Of a stretch of DNA of 34,063 bases, positions 1 through 8,097 are shown in pieces; position 1 is the stretch's first letter; the number at the start of each line of letters is the position of its first letter. The translations under genes were made by a program, and so were the position numbers. The stretch is from a bacterium (GTDB taxonomy: Bacteria; Hydrothermota; UBA3073; JACQXS01): the NCBI GenBank assembly GCA_030605695.1, contig JAUWHX010000074.1, positions 1-34,063 of the forward strand, read 5' to 3'. The notes below the pieces were generated by a model. The model worked only from the letters and a program-made list of their open reading frames with translations. It ran no database searches and was not told the DNA's origin.

Positions 1-1
1 G

Positions 2-85
2 GTGGATTTAAGTGCCCTACCGCCTTATTTATTGGAGCATCCTGGTACTTCTAATATTAATTTCCATCAATTTCATCTAATCTGA
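2..85 (+). CDS. possible 3' end of an upstream CDS (...VDLSALPPYLLEHPGTSNINFHQFHLI*)
   Basis: Frame 2 is open from the window edge to TGA at 83-85 with a protein-like composition; too short to identify. Confidence 0.3.
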   Translation: MDLSALPPYLLEHPGTSNINFHQFHLI

Positions 86-105
86 CATCCCGACTAATTT
101 TTCCC

Positions 106-135
106 TTGACAAAATCAATTTAGAGAGTATATATC
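106..135 (+). promoter_or_regulatory. sigma70-like promoter candidate upstream of the 160..1698 CDS
   Basis: TTGACA at 106-111, 18-bp spacer, TATATC at 130-135; strong SD AGGAGG follows just before ATG 160. Confidence 0.45.
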
Positions 136-159
136 ATACAAACATTATAGGAGGTAAAA

Positions 160-1698
160 ATGAAGAAATTTTGTTTTATAATAGTTTTGTTTCTTTTTTC
201 ATTCAGGGTTTATGGTATAAATTTTCTCTGTCCCCCTGCAGTTACAATAACAACTGCAGATGTACTTGACATATGGACTTCGTTTGGCGGAGGAGACAGT
301 ATTGCAAAGTCAACGATGTATTATGATATAAATGATGATGGACAGTTAGACCCCAATGACTCCTGGATTATGAAATTCAAGTTAATTGACGGTGGATTTG
401 ATGATGAGGATGAAATTGTTAATGCTTTACATCATTTGATTAGGGACCCCATCACATTTTCAGGAAAATTCATTCTTTATGCTGAAGATAACGGAGGTTC
501 AGACACTGTTTCAGTAACTGTCAATCCAGTTTCTTCTTCACATTCAGTATCTGGCAAAGTAACTAACCCAGCTAATCAACCGCATATTCTTGTCACCACA
601 ATAAAAATAATAGATGCAACTACTCTAGAGTATGAGTATGGATATGGAGACTTCACAGATACCAATGGAGACTACTCAATTTCTATTCCAGAGGAATATG
701 CTGACCAATACTGGAATATTATAGCTATTGATATTGCAGATGTATGCCCATTTTATTCAAGTAATGATATCTTCAACGACAGTATTTATGTTTCAGGAGC
801 TGTTACAAAAAATCTTGCAATGTGTCTTGCACCCACTGGCACAATAACTGAATTAACTGGTGAGTTGAGAGATGATTTAGGCAATTTAATTAAAGAGCCG
901 GCTCAGGTTAAGGGAATTGGTCTTCCTATAGATGGCTGTACTCGTGCAAGACCAGGAAATACTGATAGCACTGGAACATATAAAGCTTCTATGAAAAAAG
1001 TCACTTCCGGGGCTTTCTATCTCTATATGATAGATGCAGGTATTGCAGAACAGTTTTATCCTGAGTTTATGAACCCAGTTCGCCAACAGCAAATGGGCAT
1101 GCCTTTTTCTCCTAATACCATTACTCTAAATCTTAAAGCTTATCGCACAACAAATACCATTTCCGGATATGTTTGTAAAAGTGAGGTTCCTTATGATGGT
1201 TGTCAATTAGACTGCGGTGGGATAGACTATGGAGGCACTTACACAAAGACTTTTTCTGATGGATGTTATGAGATGCCTGTCTCTGACAGTGCTTCATCGT
1301 ATACTATAACAATTGCACGAAAAAGTATTCCAGAAGGATATGAAGTCACTCCGGATGAGCAAACTGCTGCACCAGGAGATACGGGCATTAATTTTAATTT
1401 GATTAAAGTAGGAATAAAAGAATCATCTAAACCACAACTAGACATAACACTTTCGGTTCATCCTAATCCTTTTATGAGTAAAGTTGTTTTTGAGCTTTCC
1501 GAATCAGGAAAGGTCGGAAATTTGGTGCTTTACGATATTGCAGGGAACCGTGTAACTGAAGTTAAACCTGAAACCCAGGATAGATTAACTCGTTTTATAT
1601 TATCATCTGGAAACAAAAAACTTCCTACTGGAATATACTTTTATTCTTTGAGAGCAGGTGATAAAGTCTTAAAAGGAAAAGTAATAAAATTACGGTAG
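160..1698 (+). CDS. secreted protein with dockerin-like EF-hand segment, carboxypeptidase-regulatory-like repeats and Por/T9SS-type C-terminal sorting domain
   Basis: Signal peptide MKKFCFIIVLFLFSFRVYG; YYDINDDGQLDPND calcium-loop-like motif; C-term HPNPFMSKVVFELSESGKVGNLVLYDIAGNRV...LPTGIYFYSLRAGDKVLKGKVIKLR; SD ggaggt. Confidence 0.8.
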   Translation: MKKFCFIIVLFLFSFRVYGINFLCPPAVTITTADVLDIWTSFGGGDSIAKSTMYYDINDDGQLDPNDSWIMKFKLIDGGFDDEDEIVNALHHLIRDPITFSGKFILYAEDNGGSDTVSVTVNPVSSSHSVSGKVTNPANQPHILVTTIKIIDATTLEYEYGYGDFTDTNGDYSISIPEEYADQYWNIIAIDIADVCPFYSSNDIFNDSIYVSGAVTKNLAMCLAPTGTITELTGELRDDLGNLIKEPAQVKGIGLPIDGCTRARPGNTDSTGTYKASMKKVTSGAFYLYMIDAGIAEQFYPEFMNPVRQQQMGMPFSPNTITLNLKAYRTTNTISGYVCKSEVPYDGCQLDCGGIDYGGTYTKTFSDGCYEMPVSDSASSYTITIARKSIPEGYEVTPDEQTAAPGDTGINFNLIKVGIKESSKPQLDITLSVHPNPFMSKVVFELSESGKVGNLVLYDIAGNRVTEVKPETQDRLTRFILSSGNKKLPTGIYFYSLRAGDKVLKGKVIKLR

Positions 1699-2793
1699 AT
1701 TCTTCTCTACAATACTCTGAATTACGCTTAAAGTTTTTTGTGCCGCATCATCCCAACTAAACTTACTTGCCCATTCAATCGCATTTCGTGAAAGAGTGTC
1801 CCTTAAAGAGTCGTTTCGTAAAATCTGGATGATTCTATGTGATAAGTCTTCCACATTCCCATGCTTTACTAAAAACCCTGTCTCGCCGTCAACAACTGAA
1901 TCCCTTAAGCCGGGAGAATCGCTTGCTACTACAGGAGTTCCACAGGCATTTGCCTCGATACTCGTAATTCCCCATCCTTCTTTGGGTGAAGGATTGACAA
2001 GAACAGAAGCACTTTGCAGGAATTCTATCTTTTTTCCTTCGGCTATAAAACCTGTAAAATCAACACATCTTTCTATCTTTAGTTTTTTTGATAAACTGAT
2101 TAAGTATGGCAAATAGTCACCTGTCCCGGCAACAATAAGTCTTGCATCCGGTATCCGCTCAATTATCTCTTTCATAGCATATAAAAGGATGTCCAATCTT
2201 TTATACTTCTTGATTCTTCCTATATGTATAATCAGGGGCTTATCCAATTTCTTGTCAGATGCTGGAATAAACTCAGGAGATATTGCAGGAGGAATTACAT
2301 AAATATTATCCTCAGGGATTCCTTTCAAATCTTGTTTTGTGCTTTCTGATATAACAGAAAAGACTTCTTTTTTGTAGACTTTGGGGACTAATGCCTCAGT
2401 TAAATAGACATAGGAAGCAAAAAGAGGATTTGTTTCCCGATAAATTATTGGTCCAAAGAAGTGATACCCAATAGCCAGAATTGGAGTCTTCACATATAAA
2501 GGTGTGAAAAATGGTATCTTATTAATGTTGTCAACAACAATATCATAATTATCTCTTAAAAGTCCTCGCAACACAAAAGGCACATAGAAATTAAAGTTGT
2601 ATCTCTTGCCCCGTCTTATGACTTTCATTCCATCCACATATTCTTTCTCTTTAGCACCTTCAAATGAGCTACAGAAAAGCGTTACCTCGTTTCCCCAGTT
2701 AGCAATTCTACCAAATATCTCGTGAATATGGATTTCTGCTCCACCGGATAATGGATTTTTCCTGTCCTGCCAGTTTATAAGAAGAATTTTCAT
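1690..2793 (-). CDS. glycosyltransferase family 4
   Basis: MKILLINWQDRKNPLSGGAEIHIHEIFGRIANWG...; IHIGRIKKYKRLDILLYA; SPKEGWGITSIEANACGTPVVASDSPGLRD. Start likely the internal ATG at 2793 (ORF extends to 2832). Confidence 0.88.
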   Translation of the reverse strand: MKILLINWQDRKNPLSGGAEIHIHEIFGRIANWGNEVTLFCSSFEGAKEKEYVDGMKVIRRGKRYNFNFYVPFVLRGLLRDNYDIVVDNINKIPFFTPLYVKTPILAIGYHFFGPIIYRETNPLFASYVYLTEALVPKVYKKEVFSVISESTKQDLKGIPEDNIYVIPPAISPEFIPASDKKLDKPLIIHIGRIKKYKRLDILLYAMKEIIERIPDARLIVAGTGDYLPYLISLSKKLKIERCVDFTGFIAEGKKIEFLQSASVLVNPSPKEGWGITSIEANACGTPVVASDSPGLRDSVVDGETGFLVKHGNVEDLSHRIIQILRNDSLRDTLSRNAIEWASKFSWDDAAQKTLSVIQSIVEKNLP

Positions 2794-2833
2794 TTTCTTG
2801 ACGAGTATTCTTGGGTTTTTTTGACTCAACAAG

Positions 2834-3352
2834 TTATTCTACAATCTTTGAGAAGTCAGCTATTCTCTGAAAAGACGAGTAAAGTTCATTAAGTAAAGCA
2901 AGTCGATTCTCACGCACATCAGTCTCTTTTGCCATCACTAAAACCTTATCAAAGAAATTATTTATTAAAGGAGCTAACTCAAGCAACCAATCCAAAGCAC
3001 TCTCATAGTCTCTTTTCTCCAGATAATTCTCAAACTTGTCTTGCCCCTTCATTAAAGCGTCATAGAGCTCTTTTTCTTCAGGTTCTTTTAAGACTTGAGA
3101 CTTGAGACTTAAGACTTGAGACTTGTTTAATATATTTCTCACTCTCTTGGCTAATCTGATAAGTGTGATAAAATCTTCTTTATCTTTTAGCTTATTCAAT
3201 GCGTTTATTCTTGCAAGCAAATCAACTATATCATCATTTGGAACCTCAAGCACTGCATCTATTATATCATACCTGACACCCTTCTCCTCTAAATACCTTC
3301 TAAATCTCTGGATAAGAAACTCAAGTATCTTCTTTTCTTTATTATTCTGCAT
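2834..3352 (-). CDS. glyS: glycyl-tRNA synthetase beta subunit, C-terminal (anticodon-binding) part, separate ORF
   Basis: ILEFLIQRFRRYLEEKGVRYDIIDAVLEVPNDD...KRVRNILNK...NFFDKVLVMAKETDVRENRLALLNELYSSFQRIADFSKI is GlyS C-terminal sequence; same frame as the ORF ending at 3356. Confidence 0.85.
   Translation of the reverse strand: MQNNKEKKILEFLIQRFRRYLEEKGVRYDIIDAVLEVPNDDIVDLLARINALNKLKDKEDFITLIRLAKRVRNILNKSQVLSLKSQVLKEPEEKELYDALMKGQDKFENYLEKRDYESALDWLLELAPLINNFFDKVLVMAKETDVRENRLALLNELYSSFQRIADFSKIVE
3090..3125. repeat. heptamer tandem repeat (RAGACTT)x5 inside the glyS 3' ORF
   Basis: aagactt gagactt gagactt aagactt gagactt; coding strand reads SQVLSLKSQVL. Confidence 0.9.
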
Positions 3353-3355
3353 TTT

Positions 3356-4906
3356 TTAAATCTTTTCCAAAAACTGCTGTCTTCTATACATTGAAACGCT
3401 TTCCTTTATTAACTTTTTTAGTGGAATGTATATGTGATTTTTTATAATAATTGATGTAAGCTCATTCCCAACTCTCCTTACTCCAAGAGGGTCTTTGCTG
3501 CCCGTAGGTGTTTTGCCAAGTATGAAAGCTCCCGCGATAGTATCAATCCTATCTGCAATTGCTAATGCTACTCCTTCAGGAGAAGTCTCAATATCTGGAA
3601 TCCCTACCCTTTCTTTCATTGCAATTACAACCTTTGAGTCTAAACCTTGCTTCTCAGCCAATATACTTCCATATAAGCCCTCAAGCTTTGTAAATTCTTT
3701 CCCATCCTTTATCATATTTGTCAACAAATCCACTTTAGATAGCTGTGCAGCTTTTTCTAATACACTTAAATCTGCATTTGGAATATATCCTTGGGCTATG
3801 TATTTAGAGAGTTCTATCAATCGTTGCGTCTTATCATATAATGTTCCAAGTCCTTCTTGCCACACAACTTCTTTGAGTTCAGGCAGTCTTTTTTTGAGTG
3901 GAATTTTCATATCTTCTTTGTAGTAAAACTCTGCATCCGCAAGTCTGGCACGGAGAACTCTCTCATGCCCTTCTCTTATTTTGTCAATATCTCCATCTTT
4001 CGTATTTGCAACTACTATAAAATAAGGAGCTAACTTCCCAGTTTCTCTTGCAAGAGCAAAATATCGCTGATGAGTTTCCATCGCTGCAATAATTACTTCT
4101 TTGGGGAGCTTAAGATATTTCTTGTCAAATTTACCCAGGATAGCTCTGGGAGATTCAACAAGATTTGTAACTTCATCAAGGAGGTTTCCATATTCTGGAG
4201 TTAGGTCTTTTCCTTTGATTAGCTTTCGGATGTTTTCCATTATCAAATTTAATCTCTTGTCAGCGTTTGCAACTATACCGCTTTCTCCAAGAACTTCTTC
4301 ATAAGAATTTGCTGACTTTATGGTAATAGGCAAAGTAAATCGTAAGCCCTGACTTTTATTTCCAGACTTTACTCCTGCAATTTCAAACGGAATTACAGTT
4401 TTATCCAAGAGTGCTACTATCCACCGAATTGGACGTGCAAATCGGAATCCTGATGACTCCCACCGCATAGACTTGGGAAACTCAATTTGTGAGATTATAT
4501 CCTGCAAAGCCGACTCAAGAATCTCTGAAGTCTCTTTTCCCTTTTGGAGCTTCTGGTAATATATCACTTCCTGCTTTCCCTTCTTCTTCACTTTAAGCTC
4601 TGAAGGAAGCACTTTATGAGCTTTTGCAAATCCAATCCCAGCTTTGGTTAGATTGCCATTCTTATCAAATGCAACTTCTTTTGGAGGTCCTGTGATTTCA
4701 ATGGATTTATCTTCTTGTTGTATAGCCACATTTTTAATTAAAACAGCAATTCTTCTGGGAGTATAGAATATATTAGGTTTGTCGTGGGAAATTCCTTCTT
4801 TTGAGAGCAATTCGCAGATTTTATTGGCTAATTGAGTGGATGTGCCTTGAAGCCAGCCGGCGGGTATTTCCTCTGTCCCAATCTCCAAAAGAAAGTCTCT
4901 ACTCAT
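3356..4906 (-). CDS. glyS: glycyl-tRNA synthetase beta subunit, N-terminal and central part, ends at in-frame TAA
   Basis: MSRDFLLEIGTEEIPAGW...GPPKEVAFDKNGNLTKAGIGFAKAH...AMETHQRYFALARETGKLAPYFIVVANTKD...DRIDTIAGAFILGKTPTGSKDPLGVRR. Confidence 0.92.
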   Translation of the reverse strand: MSRDFLLEIGTEEIPAGWLQGTSTQLANKICELLSKEGISHDKPNIFYTPRRIAVLIKNVAIQQEDKSIEITGPPKEVAFDKNGNLTKAGIGFAKAHKVLPSELKVKKKGKQEVIYYQKLQKGKETSEILESALQDIISQIEFPKSMRWESSGFRFARPIRWIVALLDKTVIPFEIAGVKSGNKSQGLRFTLPITIKSANSYEEVLGESGIVANADKRLNLIMENIRKLIKGKDLTPEYGNLLDEVTNLVESPRAILGKFDKKYLKLPKEVIIAAMETHQRYFALARETGKLAPYFIVVANTKDGDIDKIREGHERVLRARLADAEFYYKEDMKIPLKKRLPELKEVVWQEGLGTLYDKTQRLIELSKYIAQGYIPNADLSVLEKAAQLSKVDLLTNMIKDGKEFTKLEGLYGSILAEKQGLDSKVVIAMKERVGIPDIETSPEGVALAIADRIDTIAGAFILGKTPTGSKDPLGVRRVGNELTSIIIKNHIYIPLKKLIKESVSMYRRQQFLEKI

Positions 4907-4925
4907 ATTGTGTAATCTGCAAAAA

Positions 4926-5060
4926 CTATCACGAAGACACGTTCACAGAATCCTGCGGAAAAGAGCGAAAACACGAAAAACTTTATAATTAAGTTAGAAG
5001 ATTTCATGTTTCTCCATACGGATCCTGTGGACAATATTTCGTGCTTTCGTGATAAATCTT
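4926..5060. repeat. long imperfect inverted repeat, copy A (atcacgaa...ttcgtgat)
   Basis: Left arm atcacgaagacacg (4927-4940); right arm tttcgtgctttcgtgat ending about 5053; contains two 18-bp palindromes. Confidence 0.65.
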
Positions 5061-5079
5061 TAGTTCGTGATAAAGTTCC

Positions 5080-5643
5080 TCAGAACTCAACCTTCGGCAC
5101 TGCCTTCTCTGCTTCTGGTACCTCAAAGTAAGTTGCCTCTTCGCGATTGAATATCCCAGCATAAATGTTGCCAGGAAATCGCTTTATGGACATATTATAC
5201 TGCTTCACCATCTCGTTATACCTCATCCGCTCAACTGCAATCCGATTCTCCGTGCCAGCCAACTCATCCATTAGCCGATTAAAGCTCTCATTTGCCTTCA
5301 AGACAGGATATCGCTCCACTATCATCAATAACCGACCTAATGCGGCTCCCATTCCTTGATGTGCCTTAATCTTATCGGGAATTGTTGTGGCTCCTGCAAG
5401 TTTCGCTCTCGCATCCGCAATATGCTCAAACACCTCTTTCTCGTGCTTCATATATCCCTTCGCAGTGTTCACTAAATTTGGGATAAGGTCTGTCCGTCGC
5501 TTCAACTGGTTCTCCACCTGCGCCCATTGAGAATTGATTCCCTCCCATTGCGACACAAACCGATTGTAATGAGAGACGACATTCCCTATAAAAATCAGGA
5601 CGATTAATACTATAACTCCTCCGATAATAAGACCCTTTTTCAT
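5080..5643 (-). CDS. lemA: LemA family protein
   Basis: MKKGLIIGGVIVLIVLIFIGNVVSHYNRFVSQWEGINSQWAQVENQLKRRTDLIPNLVNTAKGYMKHEKEVFEHIADARAKL; SD aaaggaggtgag upstream of ATG 5643. Confidence 0.92.
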   Translation of the reverse strand: MKKGLIIGGVIVLIVLIFIGNVVSHYNRFVSQWEGINSQWAQVENQLKRRTDLIPNLVNTAKGYMKHEKEVFEHIADARAKLAGATTIPDKIKAHQGMGAALGRLLMIVERYPVLKANESFNRLMDELAGTENRIAVERMRYNEMVKQYNMSIKRFPGNIYAGIFNREEATYFEVPEAEKAVPKVEF

Positions 5644-5710
5644 AACTCTCACCTCCTTTATTGGCTCAACCATTCCTTAAATCCTAAACAAGTTCAGAAA
5701 CTTAAATTCT

Positions 5711-6365
5711 TTATTCCCATCTCCAAGCAAAAGTGAGGCTTCCTCCTCCACCTCCATCCCCCACAGTAGTAAGATACCCTTCTACGCGGCAGAAAAGAGT
5801 CTCAAGTATTTGAGGCTCAAAATAAGCACCAAGAAATCCGGAAAACCACCCTGTTGCGAAATACGTCCCATAATGTACTTTGCTATGTTTGCCTTCCATA
5901 CCACAGGAGAAAAGACCTGCACGCTCCAAAGAATAAAGAATAAAGAATATCATATCTCTGAAAACCTGCATATACATACCAGTCTTTTGGTCCGATGCCA
6001 AGCCATACAGCGGGAAAAATGTATGCACCAGGGACATAATACTTGCTTGTTGAAATCAGCACATCTTTCCCTATTCCGAAGTGAATAAACCTTATCCGTG
6101 TGTTCCATCCTATATATCCTCGCAGACCTTTTGCCTCCTCGTAATCTCTTACTTCATCTTCTATGCGTAATAGTGCATAAAAGCTTCCAATGGGTGATAT
6201 ATCCTGTACATATCTCACTCCCATATAGGAACACTCCACAGGAAGAGAGCTAAAAAATTCCTCTTCATACTTCCCATAAGCACCAAAAACTCCGAGCTCG
6301 CTTGCATAAAGTTGAAAATTAAGTCCCGAGAAGAAAATAACTATGGTAATGAAAAAACACTTCAT
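5711..6365 (-). pseudogene. exported small protein (possibly an outer-membrane barrel) interrupted by a frameshift; covers ORFs 5883..6365 and 5711..6037
   Basis: Signal peptide MKCFFITIVIFFSGLNFQLYA in the first ORF. Removing one copy of the tandem 7-mer aataaag (5932-5945) joins ...YAGFQRYDILYSL to ERAGLFSCGMEGKHSKVHYGTYFATGWFSGFLGAYFEP...LTFAWRWE. Confidence 0.65.
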
Positions 6366-6379
6366 TTCTCGTCTCCTTT

Positions 6380-6395
6380 TCCGTTAGCTAACGGA
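6380..6395. repeat. 16-bp palindrome TCCGTTAGCTAACGGA, copy 1
   Basis: Perfect palindrome; related 16-mers at 7303-7318, 7493-7508 and 31293-31308. Confidence 0.8.
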
Positions 6396-6481
6396 TTTAT
6401 TGGCTCAACCATCTTCTCACTAATATATCCAACTTTACCTTTGTCAACCTTTTTTCAATCATTAGGATAAACTACTTTTTC

Positions 6482-6575
6482 ATCACGAAAGCACGAAATA
6501 TTGGAAACACAGAATGTTATAACCAAAAGAAATAAGTTTTTTCGTGATTTCGTCCTTTCGTGTTTCCGTGATAAA
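6482..6575. repeat. long imperfect inverted repeat, copy B
   Basis: atcacgaaagcacgaaatattggaaacac ... tttcgtgatttcgtcctttcgtgtttccgtgat. Confidence 0.8.
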
Positions 6576-6608
6576 TTTTTGAATTAGACACACCGCTAAT
6601 CTCTATCT

Positions 6609-6785
6609 TTATGGCGAGACGGTAGCTCTAACCGAGTTGCCAAGCGGTCCCACACGCATTTTCTTATCAAACCATTGCCCCCGATACGCCACCTCCACTG
6701 GCTCATTTGCCCCCACATCGTGTATATAAGGACTATTAATATCGTCAGCGACCCGGATCCACTTGCCCTCTTCAATTGCTATCCA
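6609..6785 (-). pseudogene. 3' remnant of an unidentified coding sequence
   Basis: Minus-strand open frame with no start: EEGKWIRVADDINSPYIHDVGANEPVEVAYRGQWFDKKMRVGPLGNSVRATVSP*; higher local GC and protein-like composition; preceded by an in-frame stop. Confidence 0.4.
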
Positions 6786-7104
6786 TTACTTTTCAATTGC
6801 CATTCGTAACTTATTAACGGAACTATGTTGGTTATTAACAAAACTATGGTGAACGGAGAGAAAGTTAGCGGAAAGACAATCCTGTTAAAATAACCTTCTG
6901 TCAGAATTAACTGCCTGAAAGTTCGTTCATTCGTTTCTCGTGGAGTCTGCGACAAGAAAATCATCTAACTTTATACTTGACAGTTTTAAAGTTTGTAGTA
7001 GGTTATAACTCGTTATCTTCTAATGTTCTTGGTCAGGAAGTTAGGTGTAAGTAGATTTTGGACAAGACGATTAAGTTTTGGAAAACAAGAGATAGCTTAA
7101 TATT

Positions 7105-7193
7105 GGAGAGGTGTCCGAGAGGCTTAAGGAGCACGACTGGAAATCGTGTGCTCGTTGAAAGACGGGACGCGGGTTCGAATCCCGCCCTCTCCG
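7105..7193 (+). tRNA. tRNA-Ser (anticodon GGA)
   Basis: Acceptor GGAGAGG/CCTCTCC+G; anticodon arm CACGA-CTGGAAA-TCGTG; long variable arm; T arm CGGGTTCGAATCCCG; CCA not encoded. Confidence 0.95.
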
Positions 7194-7228
7194 TATCTTT
7201 GAAAATATAAACGTCCTTTGAAAAGATT

Positions 7229-7333
7229 ATCACGAAATCACGGAATTTGGAAAATACGAAAAACAACTGGTTTTTTAATTCTAAAAGGTTTCAGATTTTC
7301 GTTTTGTCAACTAACGGATTCGTGTTTTCATGA
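7229..7333. repeat. long imperfect inverted repeat, copy C (degenerate), containing a 16-bp palindrome
   Basis: atcacgaaatcacggaatttggaaaatacgaaa ... ttttcgttttgtcaactaacggattcgtgttttcatga. Confidence 0.55.
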
Positions 7334-7360
7334 CTGAAGTGCTTTTGATGTATTTTTTTC

Positions 7361-7388
7361 TTGACAAATAAATATTTCGCGATAGAGT
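7361..7388 (+). promoter_or_regulatory. sigma70-like promoter candidate for the polysaccharide locus
   Basis: TTGACA 7361-7366, 16-bp spacer, TAGAGT 7383-7388, about 150 nt before the first locus ORF. Confidence 0.35.
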
Positions 7389-7478
7389 CTTCTGAAAGGG
7401 AGGATTTATAGAAATCTTTTAAGGTATGTAAGTTAAGGAAAATGATTACTTATGTGCCTTATGAGATTTTAATTTATT

Positions 7479-7527
7479 AGGGGTAATCTGTCTCCGTTGG
7501 CTAACGGATGATGGATGAATTACCCCT
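7479..7527 (+). promoter_or_regulatory. leader hairpin with nested palindrome
   Basis: AGGGGTAAT (7479-7487) pairs with ATTACCCCT (7519-7527), enclosing TCCGTTGGCTAACGGA (7493-7508). Confidence 0.6.
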
Positions 7528-7539
7528 ATATCTTTTATA

Positions 7540-7995
7540 ATGATAGAGGGCGTGAGAGTAAAAAAATTACGGGTGATTCCGGATGAGCGAGGAAGGTTAA
7601 TGGAGATATTGAGGTCGGATGATGAATTATTTCAAGAATTTGGACAGGTGTATATGACTACTGCATATCCTGGTGTGGTAAAGGGATGGCACTATCATAA
7701 GGTGCAGTTTGATAATATGACTTGCATTCAGGGGATGATGAAAATTGTGCTTTATGACGGAAGAGAAGATTCGAAAACCTGCGGAGAAGTGCAGGAGTTT
7801 TTTGCAGGAGAACATAATCCTATACTTATTCATATTCCTCCTTATGTGTATCATGGGTTCAAATGCGTGAGTGAAGAAGAGGCAATTGTGGTAAATGTTC
7901 CAACTAAAGTTTATGATTACGAAAAGCCAGATGAATTTAGAGTAGACCCTCATAAAAATGATATACCTTATGATTGGGAAATAAAAGATGGATAA
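7540..7995 (+). CDS. dTDP-4-dehydrorhamnose 3,5-epimerase-like (RmlC-type cupin)
   Basis: DERGRLMEILRSDDELFQEFGQVYMTTAYPGVVKGWHYHKVQFDNMTCIQGMMKIVLYDGR...LIHIPPYVYHGFK. Confidence 0.85.
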   Translation: MIEGVRVKKLRVIPDERGRLMEILRSDDELFQEFGQVYMTTAYPGVVKGWHYHKVQFDNMTCIQGMMKIVLYDGREDSKTCGEVQEFFAGEHNPILIHIPPYVYHGFKCVSEEEAIVVNVPTKVYDYEKPDEFRVDPHKNDIPYDWEIKDG

Positions 7996-7996
7996 G

Positions 7997-8059
7997 GATT
8001 AGAAGATTGAAAGATTGCAGATTACAGATTGTAAATCACAGATTGGAGATTGCGATTGT
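7997..8059. repeat. heptamer tandem tract (CAGATTG-like, about 9 units), intergenic
   Basis: gattaga agattga aagattg cagatta cagattg taaatca cagattg gagattg cgattgt. Confidence 0.8.
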
Positions 8060-8097
8060 AGAGCTTGAGAGTTTAAGGATTTAAAAGTAAATCAACT

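Noticed and set aside
3495-3923. 142-aa + strand ORF opposite glyS, and similar antisense ORFs (31508..31933, 25817..26164, 24685..24990, 16452..16754, 2834-3359 region)
   Set aside because: Shadow ORFs opposite clearly coding frames, without SD or family motifs.
4926-5060. Rho-independent terminator between lemA and glyS
   Set aside because: Arms are far apart and imperfect with no adjacent U-tract; better explained as a member of the inverted-repeat family.
6779-6964. 61-aa minus-strand ORF
   Set aside because: No SD, no recognisable motif, low-complexity composition.
7033-7266. 77-aa minus-strand ORF (ERAGFEPASRLSTSTRFPVVLLKPLGHLS)
   Set aside because: It is the antisense translation of tRNA-Ser, a common false ORF.
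7997-8059. Possible CRISPR array
   Set aside because: Units are 7 bp and contiguous with no spacers; no cas genes in the window.
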